Source of the DNA: Mycobacterium fragae
Lineage (GTDB): Bacteria; Actinomycetota; Actinomycetes; Mycobacteriales; Mycobacteriaceae
Length of the DNA stretch: 64,000 bases
Direction of reading: 5' to 3'
Assembly: GCF_002102185.1 (NCBI RefSeq)
Contig: NZ_LQOW01000018.1
Coordinates: 1 to 64,000 of the forward strand
Below the pieces are notes generated by a model, which searched no databases, had not been told where the DNA came from, and saw only the letters and a list, made by a program, of their open reading frames with translations. Position 1 is the first letter of the stretch, and every line of letters begins with the position of its first letter. This document shows positions 32,537 to 44,257 of this stretch, in pieces. The position numbers and the translations under genes are program-made.

Positions 32537-32559
32537 GCGGCCGGACTGCTGCCGGCCGC
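32537..32559 (-). other. Hairpin in the fadD32 leader
   Basis: A perfect 8-bp GC stem (GCGGCCGG/CCGGCCGC) with a 7-nt loop lies 62 nt before the fadD32 ATG. If transcription starts near 32579 it forms in the 5' untranslated region. It could be a leader structure or attenuator; no T-run follows. Confidence 0.4.
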
Positions 32560-32585
32560 GCGTCGCCGAACGCCAAACCTTACAG

Positions 32586-32591
32586 ATGGTA
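32586..32591 (-). promoter_or_regulatory. Candidate -10 box TACCAT of the fadD32 operon
   Basis: On the minus strand TACCAT fits TANNNT. The best -35 (TTGCGG, 32611-32616) is 19 nt away and weak. Transcription would leave a leader of about 100 nt containing the hairpin at 32537-32559. Confidence 0.35.
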
Positions 32592-32620
32592 CAGAAGCAA
32601 GCCGGGCAATCCGCAACGCA

Positions 32621-32638
32621 TCGACTCGATAAAGTCGA
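32621..32638. promoter_or_regulatory. Inverted repeat TCGACT-N6-AGTCGA upstream of fadD32
   Basis: Perfect 6-bp arms with a 6-nt spacer, about 40-60 nt upstream of the proposed fadD32 start site. Operator-like; no regulator assigned. Confidence 0.4.
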
Positions 32639-32657
32639 CCACAGCTCTTCTTATTTT

Positions 32658-32675
32658 CCTCTTAATGTTAAGGGG
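32658..32675. promoter_or_regulatory. AT-rich palindrome CTTAA-TG-TTAAG upstream of fadD32
   Basis: An 18-nt near-perfect dyad (CCTC TTAA TG TTAA GGGG, with one G-T pair) in a spacer of otherwise high GC. It sits between the end of the cutinase-like gene and the fadD32 promoter and could be an activator or repressor site for the mycolate operon. Confidence 0.4.
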
Positions 32676-32720
32676 CGCTGCGGCGCGGACCAAATCGAAA
32701 GGCACCGCTTGACGGAACCG

Positions 32721-33740
32721 TTACCCGTGCTTGGGATGCGGCGCGTTTTCGATGAGATCGTGCGTCCAATGCAGGGTCCACTCGGTGGCGGGCTGCCCAT
32801 CCAAATTCCAGAACTGCGTGGTGGCGTACAGCGCATGCACAGGCTGGCCGGCGCCGCCGGCCAGGGTGTTCAGCGTTTTGGGCAGGTTGACCACGCTGAA
32901 CGCCTCCTGCGGTGCGGCGCAGATCAGATCGCCCGCCGCGCAGATCTCGTTGGTGCGGGCGTTGAGCGCCCCGAAACCGCCCGGCCGCGCCCCCGTCATG
33001 GTCAGGCCGAGATCGGCCAGCACGGGTACCTCGTGCAGTGTGACCTCGGCGCCCTGGCCCGGTGGATTGGGACCGATGTCATTGCCGACCCCGTCCTGGC
33101 GACGGCCGTCTGCGATCAATGTCACACCGAGCACCAGATCCTCGTCGACCGGTCCACGGCCGTTGCCAATGTCGCTGGCGATGTCCCCAGCGATCACCGC
33201 GCCCTGCGAGAAGCCGACGAGCACATAGCTGGTCAACGGGCACTTGTTGTTCATGTCGGTCATTGCCTTGACAGCCGCGCGGGTTCCCTCCGCGCGGCTG
33301 TCGTTGTAGGACATCTGGTTGTCGGTGCTGAACGGGTTGTGGAACTGGGCGGTGTAGGGCACCGTATAGACCTCGACCCGGCTGGGGTCGAACTGCTCGC
33401 GGATCGGCCGGGTGACGTTGAGCAACAACGCGTTCGGGAAATCGACCGGGTTGAGCGGATTGTTCTGCAGTGACGACTCCCAGGTGCCGGGAATCGAGAT
33501 CAGTTGCACGTCGGGGCAGCTGGCGTCTTGGAAGGCGGGCCGCGGTTTCTTCGGGTGCGCCGAACCGCTGGTCGGCGGCACGATGCTGGGCGGCACCGCG
33601 GTGGGCGGGGATTCCCGCTGCCGCAGAATGGACACCACGGCGAAGATGAGCAGCCCGACGACGAGTGCCGTTGCGGCGGCGGCGATCAACGCCAGGATGC
33701 GGCGGCGTTTGCGCCGGGAATTAGCAGCCTTTTTAGCCAT
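32721..33740 (-). CDS. Cutinase-like envelope lipase/thioesterase (Rv3802c type)
   Basis: 339 residues. A positively charged N-terminus ([12 protein letters not shown]) precedes one membrane anchor ([20 protein letters not shown]), then a Pro/Ser linker and an alpha/beta-hydrolase domain facing the periplasm. The nucleophile is Ser178 in [10 protein letters not shown]; catalytic Asp and His are expected in the last third (a candidate His is in PVHALY). The M. tuberculosis enzyme shows phospholipase/thioesterase activity and is thought to act in mycolate assembly. It lies between fbpD and fadD32 on the same strand. Its start follows two hairpins. Confidence 0.88.
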   Translation of the reverse strand: MAKKAANSRRKRRRILALIAAAATALVVGLLIFAVVSILRQRESPPTAVPPSIVPPTSGSAHPKKPRPAFQDASCPDVQLISIPGTWESSLQNNPLNPVDFPNALLLNVTRPIREQFDPSRVEVYTVPYTAQFHNPFSTDNQMSYNDSRAEGTRAAVKAMTDMNNKCPLTSYVLVGFSQGAVIAGDIASDIGNGRGPVDEDLVLGVTLIADGRRQDGVGNDIGPNPPGQGAEVTLHEVPVLADLGLTMTGARPGGFGALNARTNEICAAGDLICAAPQEAFSVVNLPKTLNTLAGGAGQPVHALYATTQFWNLDGQPATEWTLHWTHDLIENAPHPKHG

Positions 33741-33768
33741 GGTCTCCTGCTAGCAGAGTCGGTCGATT

Positions 33769-33788
33769 GCACGGTCGACGTGCCGTGC
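33769..33788 (-). other. Hairpin before the cutinase-like gene
   Basis: GCACGG and CCGTGC arms pair across an 8-nt loop (33769-33788), about 30-50 nt before the start of the cutinase-like gene. Possible leader structure. Confidence 0.3.
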
Positions 33789-33812
33789 AGTGGCCGTCGC
33801 ACCCCTGCTTCA

Positions 33813-33833
33813 CGGTACCGGCTGCCGGCACCG
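33813..33833 (-). terminator. Hairpin after fbpD
   Basis: A 21-nt near-palindrome (CGGTACCGGC T GCCGGCACCG) starts 18 nt after the fbpD stop. There is no T-tract, so at best it is an I-shaped terminator or a processing site. Confidence 0.35.
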
Positions 33834-33850
33834 ACCTACCGCGGGCGCGG

Positions 33851-34750
33851 TTAGCGGATGGCGCCGACGATATCGCCGGACATCGCGCCCAGCTGCGAGG
33901 ACCACGCCCCCCAGTCGTTGCTCCCGCCGGTCGGGAAATCGAAGTGGCCGTTGTGCCCACCGACGTTGCGGTACTGCTGGTAGAACATCCGGTTGTTGCC
34001 CATCGCCGTGTCGGCTTGGCCGATCATGGCCGCGGCGTCACTGGGAGCCCCGTAGGCCGGGCTGTAGACCCAGATCCGGGAGTTGTTCTGCGCCAGCATC
34101 GACGCGTGCACATAGGGGTCGTGCCACTTCCACCGGCCCAGCTGCGCCGCACCCCACATACCTTGCGTGTCGACCCCGCCGAATTGCGCCATGCCGGCGG
34201 TGATGGCGCCGTTGGTGGTGGTCTCCGACGGGTACAGGAAGCCGGACAGCGAACCGGCGAAGCCGAACCGGTCGGGGTGGAAGGTGGCCAGCGCCATGGC
34301 GCCGTATCCGCCCTGTGAGGCGCCGACCGCAGCGTGACCCCCGGGTGCCAGGCCCTTATTGGCCGCCAGCCAGTCCGGCAGCTCGCTGGACAGGAACGTC
34401 TCCCATTGCTTGCTGCCGTCCTGCTCCCAGTTGGTGTACATGCTGAAGGCGCCGCCTGCCGGCGCCACCACCGAGATGCCCTTGCCGGACAGGGTGTTCA
34501 TCGCGTTACCCGCGGTCACCCAGTTGCTGACGTCAGGGGCCGCGTTGAATGCGTCCAGCAGATACACCGCGTGCGGGCCGCCACCCAGGAAGGCCACCGG
34601 AATGTCACGGCCCATCGCGCCGGAGGGAACCATCAACGACTCGTATCCCGCGGCGCGGGCCGAGCCGACGTTGGCGGCGGTGATGCCCCCGACCCCGACC
34701 GTCAACACGGCGGCGCACAGCAGGCGTGACAGCATCGACAGACCTCTCAT
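33851..34750 (-). CDS. fbpD: Antigen-85 homologue MPT51/FbpD
   Basis: 299 residues with a Sec signal peptide (about residues 1-33, ending GSARA-AGYES). It has the alpha/beta-hydrolase fold of the antigen 85 family but is thought to be non-catalytic, binding fibronectin or ligands. Here the nucleophile-elbow reads VGASQGGYGA, so a Ser (residue 145) occupies the nucleophile position, which I recall as Ala in M. tuberculosis MPT51. The Glu position aligns with Ala and the His position with Asn (GSNDWGAW versus GTHSWEYW in FbpA), so a full triad is absent. Start ATG 34750 has GAGGTGG just upstream. It follows fbpA across a strong hairpin. Confidence 0.92.
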   Translation of the reverse strand: MRGLSMLSRLLCAAVLTVGVGGITAANVGSARAAGYESLMVPSGAMGRDIPVAFLGGGPHAVYLLDAFNAAPDVSNWVTAGNAMNTLSGKGISVVAPAGGAFSMYTNWEQDGSKQWETFLSSELPDWLAANKGLAPGGHAAVGASQGGYGAMALATFHPDRFGFAGSLSGFLYPSETTTNGAITAGMAQFGGVDTQGMWGAAQLGRWKWHDPYVHASMLAQNNSRIWVYSPAYGAPSDAAAMIGQADTAMGNNRMFYQQYRNVGGHNGHFDFPTGGSNDWGAWSSQLGAMSGDIVGAIR

Positions 34751-34845
34751 AACCACCTCACTCGTCAATCGCTCAACCACCAAGCGATGGCCCCGGTTCC
34801 GCAAGGTAGCTAACCACACCGCGGGAAACCGGACGCCGGAAACGG

Positions 34846-34881
34846 CTAACGGCGACGACCCCGCAAGGTCGTCGCCGTTAG
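34846..34881 (-). terminator. Strong 15-bp hairpin between fbpA and fbpD
   Basis: A perfect 15-bp stem (34846-34860 with 34867-34881) and a 6-nt loop begin 17 nt after the fbpA stop. No T-run follows, so it is an I-shaped terminator or attenuator of the type common in mycobacteria. It would make fbpA mRNA more abundant than fbpD mRNA, fitting the high level of Ag85A. Confidence 0.75.
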
Positions 34882-34898
34882 TCGTGTTACTGCAACCC

Positions 34899-36244
<1,346 letters not shown>

Positions 36245-38224
36245 TCACGGTCCGGCGGCAGGCAGGCCGGTGTAGGGAGGACGGCCGGATTCGGGGACCT
36301 GCAGGCCACATCTGATCAGTTCGTATCGCGGGACGCGGTCGATTCGGTACCGGGTGAACTCAAACGAGTGCAGGAAATTCGAAACAAACCGGTGCAAGTT
36401 CATCGGGCCGCGTACCGAGTTCAGTACCGCCTGGGTTCCCTGGCACCGCAGAGCCGCCTCGGCCTGAGCGACCCACTGCGCGTCGAGGTATCCGGGAACG
36501 CCCGGATACCACTTGACCCATGGGCCGTCGGCGATCACCCAGTCCGGGAAGAGGTTCTTGTCATGACCGATCCGTCCGTGCTGCAAACGGGCCGTGTGCG
36601 CGGCGATCGGGTTCGCCAACCCGATTTGGTCGATCACCCGGACATCCAGGCCGACATTCATGCCCAGCATGCCGAGGTTGGTGAAAAAGACTGTGTGCGG
36701 GCCTTTTTGAGGCGCGCGGGATGGGGCGGGCGGGCGCGGCGCGCCAAGAGGGTCAGGTATGTACGGCCGCGACGGCGACGGTGGGATCACCGGCACGAGA
36801 TCCCACTGATCGTAGTTGCCGGACGGCAGTAACAATGCGCCCTCCGGAGTGTTGTTGAGCGCCACCAGAACTGCACGCATCCGCGGATAGTCAAGGTAGT
36901 CGGCGGCGGTCAGCGGGTGCGCGTGCCCGGTCGCCTGGGCGTAGAACCGGCGTTCGTCGACGATGCCCGAGTACGTGACCCGGGTGGCGTCGTCGCCCAT
37001 TCCGGGCGAGTTCGCCGCCCACAGCGACCAACCGGCAACCGCCAGCCACAGCGCGCTCACCCCGCCGGCCAACCAATAGCCCGTTTCCCGCGAGATTCTG
37101 GTCCCGCCGGGAAACACCACGGGCACCACGGCCACCGGTGCGAGCAGACAAAACAGCGGCGTCAGCAGAACCCGGCCGTGCATGAAATCTCCGCCCTGCC
37201 GAATCCAGTACAGCGCCTGCAGCAGCCCACTGAGGACGAAGAAGACCACGACGGCAGCCGGACTCTGCACAGAGCGGGCCAGCTGCCCATATCCGGATGG
37301 GGGCCGATGACGGGTCCACCAGGGCCAGGTGCGAGTCGAAAACAGCACCAGGGCAAGTGCTGTCAACAGCATCGCAGGCACCCACAGCAGGTATGGCCGG
37401 TTGAAGTTGGACAGATAGATCACGCCCTGCGACCACTTGTCGCCCGCCGCATCCTTGGCCAGCGCGGTACCGGGGACCAGCAGCCCGTAGTAGCCCATCC
37501 GGAAGATCTCATAGCCCACCGGAAACAGCCCGCCGGCCACCACGATCAGCACCCGGCGCCGCCAGCCCCGTTCGGCGACCAGCATCATGATCAAGGCCAG
37601 CCCGCCGATCAGGGCCAGCTCCGGGCGCACCAGGACACTGCACCCGGCAACGAACGCCAACGCGGCGGTGAACACCCGACCGGACGGACGAATCCGCAAC
37701 GCCTGCGACCAGCAGACCATCATCCACCAGAGCAGCCCGAGATAGGACATCACCAGCCCACTTTCGAGCCCGGACGTGGCGAAATCACGCGCCGGCGGCA
37801 CCGCGATGTAGACCAGCGCACCCGCAGGCAACACAACGGCGCGGCGACCCACCAGGCTGGGGGCGTACAGCCGGCCCGTGCCCAGCATCAGCAGCGCGAG
37901 ACCTGAAACGCTGAGCACCAACGCCAAAACCAGCGCGACATACTCCAGCCGCATCGGGCCGCTGAGCCAGCTTGCCAAATACACCAGGTAGGTCCACACC
38001 ACTGAGGTGTTGGCCTCCACCCGCTCGCCCGGATTGAACACAGGGCCGTTGCCGGCCAACAGATTACGCACGGTGCGCAACACGATCAGCCCGTCGTCGG
38101 CGATCCAGCGCCGCTGCCAGGCACCCCAACCGAACAGCACAGCGACGACGGCCACGCTCACCCACAGACTGACCCGAGCCGTGGTGTCGTACGGGAATGC
38201 CGGCCACCCAGCCGGCCTGGTCAC
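36245..38224 (-). CDS. aftB: Terminal beta-(1,2)-arabinofuranosyltransferase AftB
   Basis: About 659 residues, GT-C fold. It adds the terminal beta-1,2-Araf residues of arabinogalactan and LAM, the attachment sites for mycolate. The first helix (VSLWVSVAVVAVLFGWGAW) leads to the catalytic periplasmic loop QRRWIADDGLIVLRTVRN, with the DD pair. Multiple helices follow to about residue 420, then a periplasmic C-terminal domain (YSGIVDERRFYAQATGHAHP). Start is uncertain: GTG 38224 is the first in-frame start after the ubiA stop (38253). It is downstream of ubiA, which makes the donor precursor. Confidence 0.92.
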   Translation of the reverse strand: MTRPAGWPAFPYDTTARVSLWVSVAVVAVLFGWGAWQRRWIADDGLIVLRTVRNLLAGNGPVFNPGERVEANTSVVWTYLVYLASWLSGPMRLEYVALVLALVLSVSGLALLMLGTGRLYAPSLVGRRAVVLPAGALVYIAVPPARDFATSGLESGLVMSYLGLLWWMMVCWSQALRIRPSGRVFTAALAFVAGCSVLVRPELALIGGLALIMMLVAERGWRRRVLIVVAGGLFPVGYEIFRMGYYGLLVPGTALAKDAAGDKWSQGVIYLSNFNRPYLLWVPAMLLTALALVLFSTRTWPWWTRHRPPSGYGQLARSVQSPAAVVVFFVLSGLLQALYWIRQGGDFMHGRVLLTPLFCLLAPVAVVPVVFPGGTRISRETGYWLAGGVSALWLAVAGWSLWAANSPGMGDDATRVTYSGIVDERRFYAQATGHAHPLTAADYLDYPRMRAVLVALNNTPEGALLLPSGNYDQWDLVPVIPPSPSRPYIPDPLGAPRPPAPSRAPQKGPHTVFFTNLGMLGMNVGLDVRVIDQIGLANPIAAHTARLQHGRIGHDKNLFPDWVIADGPWVKWYPGVPGYLDAQWVAQAEAALRCQGTQAVLNSVRGPMNLHRFVSNFLHSFEFTRYRIDRVPRYELIRCGLQVPESGRPPYTGLPAAGP

Positions 38225-38252
38225 GGGCCGGCGAGAGGAAGAGACCGCCGGG

Positions 38253-39167
38253 TTAGCCGAAGATAGCCGCAGCACCGACGGTTCCGATCCAAACCAGGAA
38301 CAGCAGCTGCAACACCCGGTCACGCAACGCGATGTCTTCGGGTTCGCCCGCCAGCCCGCCGTCGACGTCGACCGCGTAGCGCAGAATCGCGATGGTGAAC
38401 GGGACCATCGACACCGCGAACCACGAGCCCGAGTAGCGGTCACGCTCGAAAGCCCACAGCCCGTAGCACACCACCAGCGCGGTTGCCGACATGGTCCAGA
38501 CGAACCGCAGATACGTGCTGGTGTAACTCTCCAACGATTTGCGGATCTTGGCGCCGGTGCGTTCGGCCAAATGCAGTTCGGCGTAACGCTTCCCGGCCAC
38601 CATGAACAGTGAGGCGAAAGCCGCGGCCAGCAAGAACCACTGTGACAGGTGGATGCCGGTGGCCGCGCCGCCGGCGATGGCGCGCAGCAAATACGCCGAC
38701 GAGACGATGCAGATGTCAATCACCGCTTGGTGTTTCAGCCCGAAGCAATACGCCAGCTGCATGGCGAGATAGACGGCCATCACCAGCGCCAGGTTCGGGG
38801 TCAGCCACCAGGAGACGACCAGCGAGGCCACTCCTAATACCGCCGCCAGGGTGTAGGCCAGCCATTCGGGCACCACACCGGCGGCGATCGGCCGGAACCG
38901 TTTGGTGGGATGCTCGCGGTCGGCTTCCACGTCGCGAACATCGTTGATCAGATACACCGACGAGGCCGCCAGGCAGAACACCGCGAACGCGACGGCCACC
39001 TTGCCCAGCACGTCGAGGTAGTCGTAGCGGACGTCGGTACCCAGCGCCGCCAGCGGCGCGCCCAGCACCAGCAGGTTCTTCACCCATTGCCGCGGGCGGA
39101 TCGCCTTGACCACACCGACGATCAGGTTGGCCGGCGGCCCGGTCACCGGCACCACATCCTCACTCAC
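38253..39167 (-). CDS. ubiA: Decaprenyl-phosphate 5-phosphoribosyltransferase (UbiA)
   Basis: 304-residue UbiA-superfamily membrane enzyme (Rv3806c type). It joins PRPP to decaprenyl phosphate, the first committed step to DPA. The Asp-rich motif 1 is NDVRDVEADREHPTKRFRP and motif 2 lies in YCFGLKHQAVIDICIVSSAY, before eight to nine membrane helices are complete. The stretch RPRQWVKNLLVLGAPLAAL near the N-terminus is typical of this subgroup. Its start overlaps the stop of the phosphatase gene (39164) by 4 nt; the dephosphorylation of its product is assigned to that neighbour. Confidence 0.95.
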   Translation of the reverse strand: MSEDVVPVTGPPANLIVGVVKAIRPRQWVKNLLVLGAPLAALGTDVRYDYLDVLGKVAVAFAVFCLAASSVYLINDVRDVEADREHPTKRFRPIAAGVVPEWLAYTLAAVLGVASLVVSWWLTPNLALVMAVYLAMQLAYCFGLKHQAVIDICIVSSAYLLRAIAGGAATGIHLSQWFLLAAAFASLFMVAGKRYAELHLAERTGAKIRKSLESYTSTYLRFVWTMSATALVVCYGLWAFERDRYSGSWFAVSMVPFTIAILRYAVDVDGGLAGEPEDIALRDRVLQLLFLVWIGTVGAAAIFG

Positions 39168-39701
39168 GACGGCCGCCCGCCTGCCGCAGCTGGAAACCGG
39201 CGGTCGATCCGCGCGGCGATGGCGGCGACGGCCGCGCCCACCGCGACGCCGATGGCCACGTCGCTGGGGTAATGCACGCCGAGCAACACCCGGGAGAGCG
39301 CCATCGGCGGAACCAGCATGAACGGCAGCGGCGCCCCGGTGGCCCTGGCCAGCAGGATGCTGGCCGCCGTGGTCGAGGTGGCGTGCGCCGATGGGAAGCT
39401 CAATTGGCTTGGGGTGCCGACGTTTACCGCGACCGACGGGTGATCCGGGCGGGGACGGCGCACCACACGCTTGATCAGTACGGCGGTCGCATGCGCGACG
39501 AACGCCCCGGCGCCGGCCAGCAGCCAGGCCCGGCGCCGGGCCGGCTGCACAATCGCACCGATGGCCGAGACCACCAGCCAGCCGATGCTGTGCTCACCGA
39601 AATGTGACAGGCCCCGCGCCGCCGCCAGTACCCCGCGACGCTCGGCCAGCGCCGACTGAATCGCCACCAACACAGCCACTTCGCCTCGTGGCAGTGCCGA
39701 C

Positions 39702-39721
<20 letters not shown>
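39164..39721 (-). CDS. PAP2-type phosphatase, candidate DPPR phosphatase
   Basis: 185 residues, membrane-bound type-2 phosphatidic-acid-phosphatase family (Rv3807c type). The three signature motifs are present: KRVVRRPRP, PSAHAT and SRVLLGVHYPSD. It is proposed to dephosphorylate decaprenyl-phosphoryl-5-phosphoribose to DPR, the DprE1 substrate. ATG 39721 overlaps the glfT2 3' end by 20 nt. A later start near VAVLVAIQSAL would match the shorter M. tuberculosis annotation. It is tightly packed between glfT2 and ubiA. Confidence 0.85.
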
Positions 39722-43102
<3,381 letters not shown>

Positions 43103-44095
43103 GTGCCGAACCGACGTCGACGCAAGCTCTCGACAGCCCTGAGCGCAGTCGCCGCCCTGGCCGTCGCAAGTCCATTTGCCTATGTTGCTTTTTGCGACCT
43201 GGACACCCAGCCCGCCGCCGAGCATCACGACTTCGTCCGGGCAGCGGTAATGACCGACCTGCCTAACGAGCTGATGTCCGCCCTGTCGCAGGGCCTGTCG
43301 CAATTCGGCGTCAACCTGCCGCCGGTGCCGAGCCTTACCGGTACCAGTAACCCGAGCCTGACTTCGCCTGGTCTGACCAGTCCGGGCCTCACCTCACCGG
43401 GCCTGACAACGCCCGGGGTGACGACGCCCGGCCTGACGACACCTGGTGCAACCACCCCCGGACTCACCACCCCGGGCCTGACCACTCCGGGCGCCACCGC
43501 CCCGGGCCTGACCACTCCGGGCGCCACCGCCCCCGGTCTGACCACTCCGGGCGCCACCGCCCCGGGCCTGACCACCCCGGGCGCCACCGCCCCCGGTCTG
43601 ACCACTCCGGGCGCCACCACTCCGGGCCTGACCACCCCGGGCGCGACGCCCGGCGTGACGACACCCGGGGCGGCTCCATCGCTGACGGACCCCGCGCTGA
43701 CCGATCCGACGCTGGCCACCCCGGGGCTGACCAGCCCGGCCGGCATCGATCCGTCGCTGACCAGCCCGGCTGGTACCGGCGCAGCCCTGCCCGCTCCCGG
43801 TGAAGTGCCGATCGGCGCGCCGATCGGACTGGACCCTGGTGCCGGCGGGACCTACCCGATCCTCGGCGATCCGTCGCTCGGTGCCGCGCCAGCGGCGACG
43901 AGCAGCGGCGGTAGCGGCGGGCTCTTCAGCGACTTGATGAGCACCGCCAACCAGCTCGGCGCCAGCCAGGCCATTGACCTGCTCAAGGGCGTGCTGATGC
44001 CGACCATCATGCAGGCAGCTCAGGGCGCCGGCCCGGCCGCGGCTGCCGCTGCGCCGGCCGCTGCCCTACCGGCGGCGGCTGCGCCGGCCACCTGA
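43103..44095 (+). CDS. erp: Exported repetitive protein Erp (PirG)
   Basis: 330 residues. The signal/anchor is RRRRKLSTALSAVAALAVAS. The conserved N-domain has MTDLPNELMSALSQGLSQF. The centre is a PGLT-type repeat domain (about residues 90-220), then a conserved C-terminal domain (GTYPILGDPSLG, TANQLGASQAIDLLKGVLMP) and an Ala/Pro tail. Erp is a cell-surface virulence-associated protein; its biochemical role is unknown. Start GTG 43103 has GAGGAGA upstream. Repeats here are mainly decapeptides APGLTTPGAT, unlike the pentapeptide PGLTS runs of M. tuberculosis. Confidence 0.95.
   Translation: MPNRRRRKLSTALSAVAALAVASPFAYVAFCDLDTQPAAEHHDFVRAAVMTDLPNELMSALSQGLSQFGVNLPPVPSLTGTSNPSLTSPGLTSPGLTSPGLTTPGVTTPGLTTPGATTPGLTTPGLTTPGATAPGLTTPGATAPGLTTPGATAPGLTTPGATAPGLTTPGATTPGLTTPGATPGVTTPGAAPSLTDPALTDPTLATPGLTSPAGIDPSLTSPAGTGAALPAPGEVPIGAPIGLDPGAGGTYPILGDPSLGAAPAATSSGGSGGLFSDLMSTANQLGASQAIDLLKGVLMPTIMQAAQGAGPAAAAAAPAAALPAAAAPAT
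43471..43650 (+). repeat. Tandem 30-nt repeats inside erp
   Basis: Six head-to-tail units of 30 nt, each coding for PGLTTPGATA-type decapeptides, almost identical to each other (differences mainly at third positions, C/T swaps; the last unit diverges at its end). Such near identity suggests recent copy-number change, so this should be a length-variable site between strains. Confidence 0.9.
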
Positions 44096-44125
44096 CCTGG
44101 CCCGGCCTTAGGGACTTGCACCCAG

Positions 44126-44183
44126 ACGGCACCGCAGAAGTGGGACCGCCGCAATCGGCGCCACCCAAACTCTGCGGTGCCGT
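44126..44183 (+). terminator. Long hairpin after erp
   Basis: A perfect 13-bp outer stem (ACGGCACCGCAGA / TCTGCGGTGCCGT) encloses a further stem with CGCCG/CGGCG around CAAT. It begins 30 nt after the erp stop. There is no T-tract. It is the likely erp terminator. Confidence 0.65.
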
Positions 44184-44245
44184 GCCGTGCCGGCTCACTG
44201 GGCCAACTTAGCGTGTCGAATCATCTGTAACACTAGACACATACG

Positions 44246-44251
44246 TAACAT
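44246..44251 (+). promoter_or_regulatory. -10 box TAACAT of the LGFP amidase gene (leaderless)
   Basis: TAACAT ends 6 nt before GTG 44258, consistent with a leaderless transcript. Confidence 0.5.
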
Positions 44252-44257
44252 CGGGTC

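Noticed and set aside
38225..38719. Longer N-terminus for aftB
   Set aside because: It overlaps ubiA by hundreds of bases and encodes Ser/Arg/Pro-rich sequence unlike AftB.
43471..43650. Possible CRISPR-like repeat array
   Set aside because: Units are contiguous without spacers, in frame, and encode Erp decapeptides.
43225..43746. Antisense open frame with PGVV repeats
   Set aside because: It is only the mirror of the erp tandem repeats; no start signal and no homology to known repeat proteins.
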